64,000 nucleotides of DNA from Posidonia oceanica (taxonomy: Eukaryota; Streptophyta; Magnoliopsida; Alismatales; Posidoniaceae). The stretch lies in contig JAZBRS010000029.1 of NCBI GenBank assembly GCA_037176725.1, positions 48,184,001-48,248,000 of the forward strand. The letters are read 5' to 3'. Positions 11,781 to 25,429 of the stretch are shown in pieces (position 1 is the first letter of the stretch; each line of letters opens with the position of its first letter). Position numbers and translations under genes: made by a program. The notes beneath the pieces were generated by a model, which saw only the letters and a list, made by a program, of their open reading frames with translations, did not search any database and was not told the origin of the DNA.

Positions 11781-12368
11781 TTTCGAAGTCACGTCTGTTT
11801 GTTTGCTCGCTTCTTAATTTGGGGACGAGAGCCTTTGCATGCCTTTTCGAAGTCACGTCTGTTTATTTGCTCGCTTCATTAATTTGAGGACGAGCGCCTT
11901 TGCGTGCCTTTTCGAAGTCACGTCTATTAGTTTTCTTGCTTCCATAATTTGAGGGCGAGTGCCTTTGCGTGCCTTTTCGAAGTCACGTCTGTTTGTTTGC
12001 TAGCTTCATAAATTGAGGACGAGAGCCATAGCATGCCTTTTCGATGTCACGTCTGTTTATTTGCTCGCTTCCATAATTTGGGGACGAGTGCCTTTGCATG
12101 CCTTTTCGATGTCACGTCTGTTTGTTTGCTCACTTCCTTAATTTGAGGACGAGCGCCTTTGTGTGCCTTTTCGAAGCCATGTCTGTTTGTTCGCTGGCTT
12201 CCTAAATTTAAAGACGAGCGCCTTTGCGTACCTTTTCAAAGTCACGTCTGTTTGTTTGCTCGTTTTTAATTTGAGGACGAGAGCCTTTGCATGCCTTTTC
12301 GAAGTCACGTCTGTTTATTTGCTCGCTTCATTAATTTGAGGACGAGCGCCTTTGCGTGCCTTTTCGAA
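11781..12368 (+). repeat. Bridge segment of HOR material
   Basis: This stretch lies between the 2.76-kb duplication and the start of the 15.5-kb copy A. It is collinear with about 15,828-16,415 at an offset of 4,047 bp, close to three 1.35-kb HOR periods. Shared rare variants include CTTCTTAATTTGGGGACGAG, CCATAGCATGCC, GTTCGCTGGCTTCC, TTCAAAGTC and the 1-bp-shorter GCTCGTTTTTAATTTG. It contains no other feature. Confidence 0.85.
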
Positions 12369-12802
12369 GTCACGTCTGTTGGTTTGCTCGCTTCAATAAT
12401 TTGAGGACGAACGCCGTTGCGTGCCTTTTCGATGTCTCGTCTGTTTGTTTGCACACTTCCATAATTTGAGGACTAGCGCCTTTGCGTGCCGTTTCGAAGT
12501 CACGTCTGTTTGTTTGCTCTCTTCCTTAATTTGAGGACGAGCGCCTTTGCGTGCCATTTCGAAGTCACGTCTGTTTGTTTGCTCTCTTCCTTGATTTGAG
12601 GACGAGTGCCTTTGCATGCCTTTTCGATGCCGCGTCTGTTTGTTTGCTCACTTCCTTAATTTGGTGACGAGTGCCTTCGAGTGCTTCTTCGAGGTTACGT
12701 CTGTTTGTTTGCTCACTTCCATAAATTGAGGACGAGCGCCTTTGCGTGCCTTTTCGAAGTCTCGTCTGTTTGTTTGCTCACTTCCTTAATTTGAGGACGA
12801 GC

Positions 12803-12859
12803 GCCTTTGCGTGCCTTTTCGAAGTCACGTCTACTAGTTTTCTCAATTTGAGGACGAGC
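12803..12859 (+). repeat. 57-bp monomer (8-bp deletion)
   Basis: CTAGTTTTCTCAATTTGAGG replaces the longer form that has TTGCTTCCAT between the TTTTC and the AATTTGAGG, a net loss of 8 bp. It lies next to a full-length unit carrying the same CTACTAGTTTTC variant, which suggests a local one-monomer duplication plus a deletion. Copy B has its partner at 28,238-28,294, also 57 bp. Confidence 0.85.
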
Positions 12860-15800
12860 GCCTTTACGTGCCTTTTCGAAGTCACGTCTACTAGTTTTCT
12901 TGCTTCCATAATTTGAGGGCGAGTGCCTTTGCGTGCCTTTTCGAAGTCACGTCTGTTTGTTTGCTAGCTTCAAAATTTGAGGACGTGAGCCATTGCATGC
13001 CTTCTCGCTGTCACGTCTGTTTATTTGCTCGCTTCCATAATTTTGGGACGAGCGGCTTTGCGTGCCTTTTTGAAGTCACGTCTATTTGTTTGCTCGCTTC
13101 CTTAATTTGAGGACGAGCGCCATTGCGTGTCTTTTCGAAGTCACGCCTGTTTGTATGCCCGCTACCTTAATTCGAGGTCGAGTGCCCTTTCGAAGTCACG
13201 TCAGTTTGTTTGCTCGCTTCTTAATTTGATGACGAGAGCCTTTGCATGCCTTTTCGAAGTCACGTCTGTTTATTTGCTCGCTTCATTAATTTGACGACGA
13301 GCACCTTTGCATGCCTTTTCGAAGTCACGTCTGTTTGTTTGCTCGCTTCCATAATTTGAGGACGAACGCCGTTGTGTGCCTTTTCGTAGTCACGTCTGTT
13401 TTTTTGCTCGCTCCCTTAATTTGAGGTCGAGTGCCTTTTCGAAGTCACGTTTGTTTGTTTGCTCGCTTCTTTAATTTGAGGACGAGCGCCTTTGCGTGCC
13501 TTTTCGAAGTCACGTCTGTTTGTTTGCTCGCTTCCTTTATTTGAGGTAGAGCGCCTTTGCGTGCCTTTCCGAAGCCACGTCTGTTTCTTCGCTCACTTCC
13601 TTAATATGAGGACAAGCGCCTTTGTGTGCCTTCTCGAAGTCATGTCTGTTTGTTTGCTCGCTTCCTTAACTTGACGACGAGTGCCTTTGCGGGCCTTTTC
13701 GATGTCTCGTCTGTTTGTTTGCACACTTCCATAATTTGAGGACTAGCGCCATTGCGTGCCGTTTCGAAGTCACGTCAGTTTGTTTGCTCTCTTCCTTAAT
13801 TTGAGAACGAGCGCCTTTGCGTGCCATTTCGAAGTCACGTCTGTTTATTTGCTCGCTTCCATAATTTGGGGACGATTGCCATTGCGTGCCTTTTCGATGT
13901 CACGTCTGTTTGTTTGCTCACTTCCTTAATTTGAGGACGAGCGCCTTTGTGTGCCTTTTCGAAGCCATGTCTGTTTGTTTGCTGGCTTCCTTAATTTAAA
14001 GACGAGCGCCTTTGCGTACCTTTTCGAAGTCACGTCTGTTTGTTTGCTCGCTTCTGAATTTGAGGACGAGAGCCTTTGCATGCCTTTTCGAAGTCACATC
14101 TGTTTATTTGCTCGCTTCATTAATTTGAGGACGAGCGCCTTTGCGTGCCTTTTCGAAGTCACGTCTATTAGTTTTCTTGCTTTCATAATTTGAGGGCGAG
14201 TGCCTTTGCGTGCCTTTTCGAAGTCACGTCTGTTTGTTTGCTAGCTTCATAAATTGAGGACGAGAGCCATTGCATGCCTTTTCGATGTCACGTCTGTTTA
14301 TTTGCTCGCTTCCATAATTTGGGGACGAGTGCCTTTGCGTGCCTTTTCGATGTCACGTCTGTTTGTTTGCTCACTTCCTTAATTTGAGGACGAGCGCCTT
14401 TGTGTGCCTTTTCGAAGCCATGTCTGTTTGTTTGCTGGCTTCCTTAATTTAAAGACGAGCGCCTTTGCGTACCTTTTCGAAGTCACGTCTGTTTGTTTGC
14501 TCGCTTTTTAATTTGAGGACGAGAGCCTTTGCATGCCTTTTCGATGTCACGTCTGTTTATTTGCTCGCTTCATTAATTTGAGGACGAGCACCTTTCTGTG
14601 CCTTTTCGAAGTCACGTCTGTTTATTTGCTCGCTTCCTTAATTTGGGGACGAGCGCCACTGCATGCCTTTTTGAAGTCACATCTGTTTGTTTGCTCGCTT
14701 CCGTAATTTGAGGACGAACGCCTTTGCGTGCCTTTTCGTAGTCACGTCTGTTTGTTTGCTCGCTTCCTTAATTTGAGGTCGAGTGCCTTTTCGATGTCAC
14801 GTCTGTTTATTTGCTCGCTTCCGTAATTTGGGGACGAGTGCCTTTGCGTGCCTTTTCGAAGTCACGTCTGTTTGTTTGCTCGCTTCCTATATTTGAGGAA
14901 GAGCGCCTTTGCGTGCCTTTCCGAAGCCACGTCTGTTTCTTCGCTCACTTCCATAAAATGAGGACAAGCACCTTTGTGTGCCTTTTCGAAGTCCAGTTTG
15001 TTTGTTAGCTCGCTTCCTTAATTTGACGACGAGTGCCTTTGCGTGCCTTTTCGATGTCTCGTCAGTTTGTTTGCACACTTCCATAATTTGAGGACTAGCG
15101 CCTTTGTGTGCCGTTTCGAAGTCACGTCTGTTTGTTTGCTCTCTTCCTTAATTTGAGGACGAGCACCTTTGCGTGCCATTTCGAAGTAACGTCTGTTTGT
15201 TTGCTCACTTCCTTAATTTGAGGACGAGTGAATTTGCATGCCTTTTCGATGCCGCGTCTGTTTGTTTGCTCGCTTCCTTAATTTGATGACGAGCGCCTTT
15301 GTGTGCTTCTTCGAGGTCACGTCTGTTTGTTTGCTCACTTCCTTAATTTGAGGACGAGCGCCTTTGCGTGCCTTTTCGAAGTCTCGTCTGTTTGTTTGCT
15401 CACTACCATAATTTGAGGACGAGCGCCTTTGCTTGCCTTTTCGAAGCCTTGTCAGTTTGTTTGCTCGTTTCCTTAATTTGAGGACGAGCGCCTTTGCGTG
15501 CCTTTTCGAAGTCACGTCTATTAGTTTTCTTGCTTCTATAATTTGAGGGCGAGTGCCTTTGCGTGCCTTTTCGAAGTCACGTCTGTTTGTTTGCTAGCTT
15601 CAAAAATTGTGGACGAGAGCCATTGCATGCCTTTTCGATGTCACGTCTGTTTATTTGCTCGCTTCCATAATTTGGGGACGAGTGCCATTGCGTGCCTTTT
15701 CGATGTCACGTCTGTTTGTTTGCTCACTTCCTTAATTTGAGGACGAGCGCCTTTGTGTGCCTTTTCGAAGCCATGTCTGTTTGTTTGCTAGCTTCCTTAA

Positions 15801-18800
15801 TTTAAAGGCGAGCGCCTTTGCGTACCTTTTCGAAGTCACGTCTGTTTGTTTGCTCGCTTCTTAATTTGGGGACGAGAGCCTTTGCATGCCTTTTCGAAGT
15901 CACGCCTGTTTATTTGCTCGCTTCATTAATTTGAGGACGAGCGCCTTTGCGTGCCTTTTCGAAGTCACGTCTATTAGTTTTCTTGCTTCCATAATTTGAG
16001 GGCGAGTGCCTTTGCGTGCCTTTTCGAAGTCACGTCTGTTTGTTTGCTAGCTTCATAAATTGAGGACGAGAGCCATAGCATGCCTTTTCGATGTCACGTC
16101 TGTTTATTTGCTCGCTTCCATAATTTGGGGACGAGTGCCTTTGCGTGCCTTTTCGATGTCACGTCTGTTTGTTTGCTCACTTCCTTAATTTGAGGACGAG
16201 CGCCTTTGTGTGCCTTTTCGAAGCCATGTCTGTTTGTTCGCTGGCTTCCTAAATTTAAAGACGAGCGCCTTTGCGTACCTTTTCAAAGTCACGTCTGTTT
16301 GTTTGCTCGTTTTTAATTTGAGGACGAGAGCCTTTGCATGCCTTTTCGAAGTCACGTCTGTTTATTTGCTCGCTTCATTAATTTGAGGACGAGCGCCTTT
16401 GCGTGCCTTTTCGAAGTCACGTCTGTTGGTTTGCTCGCTTCCATAATTTGAGGACGAACGCCATTGCGTGCCTTTTCGAAGTCACGTCTGTTGGTTTGCT
16501 CGCTTCTTTAATTTGAGGACGAATGGCTTTGCGTGCCTTTTCGTAGTCACGTCTGTTTGTTTGCTCGCTTCCTTAATTTGAGGTCGAGTGCCTTTTCGAT
16601 GTCACGTCTGTTTATTTGCTCGCTTCCATAATTTAGGGACGAGTGCCTTTGCGTGCCTTTTCGAAGTCACGTCTGTTCGTTTGCTCGCTTCCTTTATTTG
16701 AGGTAGAGCGCCTTTGCGTGCCTTTCCGAGGCCACGTCTGTTTCTTCGCTCACTTCCATAAATTGAGGACAAGCACCTTTGTGTGCCTTTTCGAAGTCAA
16801 GTTTGTTTGTATGCTCGCTTCCTTAATTTGATGACGAGTGCCTTTGCGTGCCTTTTCGATGTCTCGTCAGTTTGTTTGCACACTTCCATAATTTGAGGAC
16901 TAGCGCCTTTGTGTGCCGTTTCGAAGTCACGTCTGTTTGTTTGCTCTCTTCCTTAATTTGAGGACGAGCACCTTTGCGTGCCATTTCGAAGTAACGTCTG
17001 TTTGTTTGCAATCTTCCTTAATATGAGGACGAGTGCCTTTGCATGCCTTTTCGATGCCGCGTCTGTTTGTTTGCTCACTTCCTTAATTTGATGACGAGCG
17101 CCTTTGTGTGCTTCTTCGAGGTCACGTCTGTTTGTTTGCTCACTTCCTTAATTTGAGGACGAGCGCCTTTGCGTGCCTTTTCGAAGTCACGTATATTAGT
17201 TTTCTTGCTTCTATAATTTGAGGGCGAGTGCCTTTGCGTGCCTTTTCGAAGTCACGTCTGTTTGTTTGCTAGCTTCAAAAATTGTGGACGAGAGCCATTG
17301 CATGCCTTTTCGATGTCACGTCTGTTTATTTGCTCGCTACCATAATTTGGGGACGAGTGCCATTGCGTGCCTTTTCGATGTCACGTCTGTTTGTTTGCTC
17401 ACTTCCTTAATTTGAGGACGAGCGCCTTTGTGTGCCTTTTCGAAGCCATGTCTGTTTGTTTGCAGGCTTCCTTAATTTAAAGACGAGCGCCTTTGCGTAC
17501 CTTTTCGAAGTCACGTCTGTTTGTTTGCTCGCTTCTTAATTTGAGGACGAGAGCCTTTGCATGCCTTTTCGAAGTCACGTCTGTTTATTTGCTCGCTTCA
17601 TTAATTTGAGGACGAGCGCCTTTGCGTGCCTTTTCGAAGTCACGTCTGTTTGTTTGCTCGCTTCCATAATTTAAGGACGAATGCCTTTGCGTGCCTTTTC
17701 GTAGTCACGTCTGTTTGTTTGCTCGCTTCCTTAATTCGAGGTCGAGTGCCTTTTCGAAGTCACGTTTGTTTGTTTGCTCGCATCTTTAATTTGAGGACGA
17801 GCGCCTTTGCATGCCTTTTCGAAGTCACGTCTGTTTGTTTGCTCGCTTCCTTTATTTGAGGTAGAGCGCCTTTGCGTGCCTTTCCGATGCCACGTCTATT
17901 TCTTCGCTCACTTCCTTAATATGAGGACAAGCGCCTTTGTGTGCTTTTTCGAAGTCATGTCTGTTTGTTTGCTCGCTTCCTTAATTTGACGACAAGTGCC
18001 GTTGCGTGCCTTTTCGATGTCTCGTCTGTTTGTTTGCTCACTTCCATAATTTGAGGACTAGCGCCTTTGCGTGCCGTTTCGAAGTCACGTCTGTTTCTTT
18101 GCACTCTTCCATAATTTGAGGACGGGCGCCATTGCGTGCCATTTCGAAGTAACGTCTGTTTGTTTGCTCTCTTCCTTAATTTGAGGACGAGTGCCATTGC
18201 ATGCCTTTTCGATGCCGCGTCTGTTTGTTTGCTTCCTTACTTAATTTGATGACGAGCGCCTTTGTGTGCCTCTTCGAGGTCACGTCTGTTTGTTTGCTCA
18301 CTTCCGTAATTTGAGGACGAGCGCCTTTGCTTGCCTTTTCGAAGTGTCGTCTGTTAATTTGCTCACTTCCTTAATTTGAGGACGAGCGCCTTTGCGTGCC
18401 TTTTCGAAGCCTTGTCTGTTTGTTTGCTCGCCTCCTTAATTTGAGGACGAGTGCCTTTGCGTGCCTTTTCGAAGTCACGTCTATTTGTTTGCTTGCTTCC
18501 ATAATTTGAGGACGAGCGCCTTTGCGTGCCTTTTGGAAGTCACGTCTGTTTGTTTACTAGCTTCATAAATTGAGGACGAGAGCCTTTGCATGCCTTTTCG
18601 AAGTCACGTCTGTTTATTTGCTCGCTTCCTTAATTTGGGGACGAGCGCCTTTGCTTGCCTATTTGAAGTCACGTCTATTTGTTTGCTCGCTTCCTTAATT
18701 TGAGGACGAGCGCCTTTGCGTGCCTTTTCGAAGTCACGCCTGTTTGTATGCCCGCTTCCTTAATTCGAGGTTGAGTGCCTTTTCGAAGTCACGTCTGTTT

Positions 18801-21800
18801 GTTTGCTCGCTTCTTTAACTAGAGGACGAGCGCTTTTGCGTGCCTTTTTGAAGTCACGTCTGTTTGTTTGCTCACTTCCTTAATTTGAGGTCGAGTGCCT
18901 TTGCGTGCCGTTCCGAAGCCATGTCTGTTTGTTTGCTGGCTTCCTTAATTAGAGGACGAGCGCCTTTGCGTGCCTTTTCGAAGTCATGTCTGTTTGTTTG
19001 CCCGCTTCCTTAATTTGAGGACGAGTGCCTTTACGTGCCATTTCGAAGTCTCGTCTGTTTGTTTGCTCGCTTCCTTAATTTGAGGACGAGTGCCTTTTCG
19101 AAGTCACGTTAGTTTGTTTGCTTGCTTCTATTATTTGAGGACGAGCGCCTTTGCGTGCCTTTTCGAAGTCACGTCTGTTTATTTGCTCGCTTCCTTTATT
19201 TGAGGTCGAGCGCCTTTGCGTGCCTTTCCGAAGCCACGTCTGTTTCCTCGCTCACTTCCTTAATTTGAGGACAAGCGCCTTTGTGTGCCTTTTAGAAGTC
19301 ATGTCTGTTTGTTTGCTCGCTTCCTTAATTTGACGACGAGTGCCTTTGCGTGCCTTTTCGATGTCTCGTCTGTTTGTTTGCTCACTTCCTTAATTTGAGG
19401 ACGAGCACCTTTGCGTGCCTTTTCGAAGTCACGTCAGTTTGTTTGCTCACTTCCTTAATTTGAGGACAAGCGCCTTTGCGAGCCTTTTCGAAGCCATGAC
19501 TGTTTGTTTGCTCGCTTCCTTAATTTGAGGTCGAGCACCTTTGCGTGCCTTTTCGAAGTCACGTCTATTTGTTTGCTTGCATCCTTAATTTGAGAACGAG
19601 CGCCTTTGCGTGCCTTTTCGAAGTCACGTCTGTTTCTTTGTTTGCTCGCTTCTTAATTTGAGGACGAGAGCCTTTCTGTGCCTTTTCGAAGTCACGTCTG
19701 TTTATTTGCTCGCTTCCGTAATTTGGGGACGAGCGCCATTGCGTGCCTTTTTGAAGTCACATCTGTTTGTTTGCTCGCTTCCGTAATTTGAGGACGAACG
19801 CCTTTGCGTGCCTTTTCGTAGTCTCGTCTGTTTGTTTGCTCGCTTCCTTAACTTGAGGTCGAGTGCCTTTCCGATGTCACCTTTGTTTGTTTGCTCGCTT
19901 CTTTAATTTGAGGACGAGCGCCTTTGCGTGCCTTTTCGAAGTCACGTCTGTTTGTTTGCTCGCTTCCTTTATTTGAGGTAGAGCGCCTTTGCGTGCCTTT
20001 CCGAAGCCACGTCTGTTTCTTCGCTCACTTCCTTAATATGAGGACAAGCGCCTTTGTGTGCCTTTTCGAAGTCATGTCTGTATGTTTGCTCGCTTCCATA
20101 ATTTGACGACGAGTGCCGTTGCGTGCCTTTTCGATGTCTCGTCTGTTTGTTTGCACACTTCCATAATTTGAGGACTAGCGCCTTTGCGTGCCGTTTCGAT
20201 GTCACGTCCGTTTGTTTGCTCTCTTCCTTATTTTGAGGACGAGCGCCTTTGCGTGCCATTTCGAAGTCCCGTCTGTTTGTTTGCTCACTTCCTTAATTTG
20301 AGGACGAGTGCCTTTGCATGCCTTTACGATGCCGCGTCTGTTTGTTTGCTCACTTCCTTAATTTGATGACGAGCGCCTTTGTGTGCATCTTCGAGGTCAC
20401 GTCTGTTTGTTTGCTCACTTCCTTAATTTGAGGACGAACGCCTTTGCGTGCCTTTTCAAAGTCTCGTCTGTTTGTTTGCTCACTTCCTTAATTTGAGGAC
20501 GAGCGCCTTTACGTGCCTTTTCGAAGCCTTGTCTGTTTGTTTGCTCGTTTCTTTAATTTGAGGACGAGTGCCTTTGCGTGCCTTTTCGAAGTCACGTCTA
20601 TTAGTTTTCTTGCTTCCATAATTTGAGGGCGAGTGCCGTTGCGTGCCTTTTCGAAGTCACGTCTGTTTGTTTGCTAGCTTCATAAATTGAGGACGAGAGC
20701 CATTGCATGCCTTTTCGATGTCACGTCTGTTTATTTGCTCGCTTCCAAAATTTGGGGACGAGTGCCGTTGCGTGCCTTTTCGATGTCACATCTGTTTGTT
20801 TGCTCACTTCCTTAATTTGAGGACGAGCGCCTTTGTGTGCCTTTTCGAAGCCATGTCTGTTTGTTTGCTGGCTTCCTTAATTTAAAGACGAGCGCCTTTG
20901 CGTACCTTTTCGAAGTCACGTCTGTTTGTTTGCTCGCTTCTTAATTTGAGGACGAGAGCCATTGCATGCCTTTTCGAAGTCACGTCTGTTTATTTGCTCG
21001 CTTCATTTATTTGACGACGAGCGCCTTTGCGTGCCTTTTCGAAGTCACGTCTGTTTGTTTGCTCGCTTCCATAATTTGAGGACGAACGCCGTTGCGTGCC
21101 TTTTCGTAGTCACGTCTGTTTGTTTGCTCGCTTCCTTAATTTGAGGTCGAGTGCCTTTTCGAAGTCACGTTTGTTTGTTTGCTCGCTTCTTTAATTTGAG
21201 GACGAGTGCCTTTGCGTGCCTTTTCGAAGTCACGTCTGTTTGTTTGCTCACTTCCTTTATTAGAGGTGGAGCGCCTTTGCGTGCCTTTCCGAAGCCACGT
21301 CTGTTTCTTCGCTCACTTCCTTAATATGAGGACAAGCGCCTATGTGTGCCTTTTCGAAGTCATGTCTGTTTGTTTGCTCGCTTCCTTAATTTGACGACGA
21401 GTGCCTTTGCGTGCCTTTTCGATGTCTCGTCTGTTTGTTTGCACACTTCCAAAATTTGAGGACTAGCGCCTTTGCATGCCGTTTCGAAGTCACGTCTGTT
21501 TGTTTGCTCTCTTCCTTAATTTGAGGACGAGCGCCTTTGCGTGCCATTTCAAAGTCACGTCTGTCTGTTTGCTCTCTTCCTTGATTTGAGGACGAGTGCC
21601 TTTGCATGCCTTTTCGATGCCGCGTCTGTTTGTTTGCTCACTTCCTTAATTTGATGACGAGCGCCTTTGCGTGCCTTTTCGAAGTCACGCCTGTTTGTAT
21701 GCCCGCTTCCTTAATTCGAGGTCGAGTGCCCTTTCGAAGTCACGTCTGTTTGTTTGCTCGCTTCTTTAATTAGAGGACGAGCGCCTTTGCGTGCCATTAT

Positions 21801-22617
21801 GAAGTCACGTCTGTTTGTTTGCTCACTTCTTTTATATGAGGACGAGCGCCTTTGCGTGCCTTTACGAAGTCACGTCTGTTTGTTTGCTCACTTCCTTAAT
21901 TTGACGTCGAGTGCCTTTGCGTGCCTTTCCGAAGCCATGTCTGTTTGTTTGCTGGCTTCCTTAATTAGAGGACGAGCGCCTTCGCGTGCCTTTTCGAAGT
22001 CATGTCTGTTTGTTTCCTCGCTTCCTTAATTTGTGGACGAGCGCCTTTGCGTGCCATTTCGAAGTCACGTCTGTTTGTTTGCTCGCTTCCTTAATTTGGG
22101 GTCGAGTGCCTTTTCGGAGTCACGTCTGTTTGTTTGCTCGCTTCTATAATTTGAGGACGAGCGCCTTTGCGTGCCTTTTCGAAGTCACGTCTGTTTGTTT
22201 GCTCGCTTCCTTTATTTGAGGTCAAGCGCCTTTGCGTGCCTTTCTGATGCCATGTCAGTTTCTTCTCTTACTTCCTTAATATAAGGACCAGCGCCTTTGT
22301 GTGCCTTTTAGAAGTCATGTCTGTTTGTTTGCTCTCTTCCATAATTTGACGACGAGTGCCTTTGCGTGCCTTTTCGATGTCTCGTCTGTTTGTTTGCTCA
22401 CTTCCTTAAATTGAGGACGATCACCTTTGCGTGCCTTTTCGAAGTCACGTCCGTTTGTTTGCTCACTTCCTTAATTCGAGGACTAGCGCCTTTGCGTGCC
22501 TTTTCGAAGCCATGTCGGTTTGTTTGCTCGTTTCCATAATTTGAGGACGAGCGCCCTTGCGTGCCATTTCGAAGTCACGTCTATTTGTTTGCTTGCATCC
22601 TTAATTTGAGGACGAGC

Positions 22618-22682
22618 GCCTTTGCATGCCTTTTCGAAGTCACGTCTGTTTGTTTGCTCGCTTCCTTAATTTGAGGACGAGC
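22618..22682 (+). repeat. Near-consensus 65-bp monomer (exemplar)
   Basis: This copy differs from my by-eye consensus at one site, CATG in place of CGTG after the first TTTG. In order it contains the first decamer (GCCTTTG...), the second decamer GCCTTTTCGA overlapping the palindrome TTCGAA, the core AGTCACGTCTG, the doubled GTTT block ending in GC, the pyrimidine stretch TCGCTTCCTT and the tail AATTTGAGGACGAGC. The two decamers match at 8 of 10 positions, so the monomer itself contains an internal 10-bp duplication. The stretch from TTCG through GTTTGTTTGC varies least. The CTTCCTTAATTTGAGG stretch and the GAGCGCC junction vary most. Confidence 0.9.
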
Positions 22683-25368
22683 GCCTTTGCGTGCCTTTCC
22701 GAAGCCATGTCTATTTGTTTGCTGGCTTCCTTAATATGAGGACAAGTGCCTTTGCGTGCCTTTTCGAAGACATGTCCGTTTGTTTGCTCGCTTCTTAATT
22801 TGAGGACGAGAGCCTTTGCGTGCCTTTTCGAAGTCACGTCCGTTTATTTGCAAGCTTCCTTAATTTGGGGACGAGCGCCTTTGCGTGCCTTTTTGAAGTC
22901 ACGTCTGTTTGTTTGCTCGCTTCCGTAATTTGAGGACGAGCGCCTTTGCGTGCCTTTCCGAAGTCACGTCAGTTTGTTTGCTCGCTTCCGTAATTTGCGG
23001 TCGAGTGCCTTTTCGAAGTCACGTTTGTTTGTTTGCACGCTTCTATAATTTGAGGACGAGCGCCAATGCGTGCCTTTGCGATGTCACGTCTGTTTGTTTG
23101 CTCGCTTCCTTTATTTGAGATCGAGCGCCTTTGCGTGCCTTTCCGAAGCCACGTCTGTTTCTTCGCTCACTAACTTAATTTGAGGACAAGCGCCTTTGTG
23201 TGCCTTTTCGAAGTCATGTCTGTGTGTTTGCTCGCCTCCGTAATTTGAGGACGAGTGCCTTTGCGTGCCTTTTCGATGTCACGTCTGTTTGTTTGCTCAC
23301 TTCCTTAATTTGAGGACGAGCGCCTTTGCGTGCCTTTTCGAAGTCTCGTCTGTTTGTTTGCACACTCCTTAATTTGAGGACGAGCGCCTTTGCGTGCCTT
23401 TTTGAAGCCATGTCTGTTTGTTTGCTGGCTTCCTTTATTTGAGGACGAGCGCCTTTGCATGCCTTTTCGAAGTCATGTCTGTTTGTTTGCTCGCTTCTAA
23501 ATTTGAGGACGAGAGCCTTTGCATGCCTTTTCGAATTCACGTCTGTTTTTTTGCTCGCTTCCTTAATTTGGGGACGAGCGCCGTTGCGTGCCTTTTTGAA
23601 GTCACGTCGGTTTGTTTGCTCGCTTCCTTAATTTGAGGACGAGCGCCTTTGCGTGCCTTTTCGAAGTCACGTCTGTTTGTTTGCACGCTTCCTTAATTCG
23701 AGGTCGAGTGCCTTTTCGAAGTCACGTCTGTTTGTTTGCCCGCTTCTTTAATTAAAGGACGAGCGCCTTTACATGCCTTTTTGAAGTCACGTCTGTTTGT
23801 TTGCTCACTTCCTTTATTTGAGGACGAGCGCCGTTGCGTGCCTTTTCGAAGTCACGTCTGTTTGTTTGCTCACTTCCTTAATTTGAGGTCGAGTGCCTTT
23901 GCGTGCCTTTCCGAAGCCATGTCTGTTTGTTTGCTGGCTTCCTTAATTTGAGGTCGAGCGCCTTTGCTTGCCTTTTCGAAGTCATGTCTGTTTGTTTGCT
24001 CGCTTCTAAATTTGAGGACGAGAGCCTTTGCGTGCCTTTTCAAAGTCACGTCTGTTTATTTGCTCGCTTCCTTAATTTGGGGACGAGCGCCTTTGCGTGC
24101 CTTTTTGAAGTCACGTCTGCATGTTTGCTCGCTTCCTTAATTTGAGGACAAGCGCCTTTGCGTGCCTTTTCGAAGTCACGTTTGTTTGTTTGCTCGCTTC
24201 CGTAATTTGAGGTTAAGTGCCTTTTTGGAGTCACGTTTGTTTGTTTGCTCGCTTCTTTAATTTGAGGACGAGCGCCTTTGCGTGCCTTTTCGAAGTCACG
24301 TCTGTTTGTTTGCTCGGTTCCTTTATTTGAGATCGAGCGCCTTTGCGTGCCATTCCGAAGCCACGTCTGTTTCTTTGCTCACTTTCTAAATTTGAGGACA
24401 AGCGCCTTTGTGTGCCTTTTCGAAGTCACGTCTGTTTGTTTGCTCGCTTCCTTAATTTGAGGACGAGTGCCTATGCGTGCCTTTTCGATGTCACGTCTGT
24501 TTGTTTGCACACTTCCTTAATTTGAGGACGAGCGCCTTTGCGTGCCTTTTCGAAGTCTCGTCTGTTTGTTTGCTCACTTCCTTAATTTGAGGACGAGCGC
24601 CTTTGCGTGCCTTTTCGAAGCCATGTCTGTTTGTTTGCTCGCTTCCTTAATTTTAGGACGAGCGCCTTTGTGTTCCTTTTCGATGTCACGTCTATTTGTT
24701 TGCTTGCTTCCTTAATTTGAGGACGAGCGCCTTTGCATTCCTTTTCGAAGTCACGTCTATTTGTTTACTCGCTTCCTTAATTTGAGGACGAGTGCCTTTG
24801 CGTGCCTTTTCGAAGTCACGTCTGTTTGTTTGTTCGCTTCCTTACTTTGAGGACGAGCACCTTTGCGTGCCTTTTCGAAGTCACGTCTGTTTGTTTGCAC
24901 GCTTCCTTAATTAGAGGTCGAGTGCCTTTTCGAAGTCATGTCTGTTTGTTTGCTCGCTTCTTTAATTTGAGGACGAGCACTTTTACGTGCCTTTTCAAAG
25001 TCACGTCTATTTGTTTGCTTGCTTCCATAAATTGAGGACGAGCGCCTTTGCATGCCTTTTTGAAGTCACGTCTGTTTGTTTGCTCACTTCCTTTATTTGA
25101 GGACGAGCGCCTTTGCGTGCTTTTTCGAAGTCACGTCTGTTTGTTTGCTCACTTCCTTAATTTGAGGTCGAGCGCCTTTGCGTGCCTTTCCGAGGCCATG
25201 TCTGTTTGTTTGCTGGCTTTCTTAATTTGAGGACGAGCGCCTTTGCGTGCCATTTCGAAGTCATGTCTGTTTGTTTGCTCGCTTCCATAATTTGAGGACG
25301 AGCGCCTTTGCGTGCCATTCCGAAGCCATGTCGGTTTGTTTGCTCACTTCCTTAATTCGAGGACGAGC

Positions 25369-25429
25369 GCCTTTGCGTGCCTTTTAAAAGTCTCGTCTGT
25401 TCGTTTGCTCACTTAATTTGAGGACGAGT
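25369..25429 (+). repeat. 61-bp monomer (4-bp deletion)
   Basis: The segment reads GCTCACTTAATTTGAGG, lacking the CCTT that normally follows CACTT, so the unit is 61 bp. It is preceded by the rare variant CTTTTAAAAGTCTCG. The same 61-bp unit appears near 40,869 and 51,916, as expected from the 15.5-kb and 11-kb duplications. Confidence 0.85.
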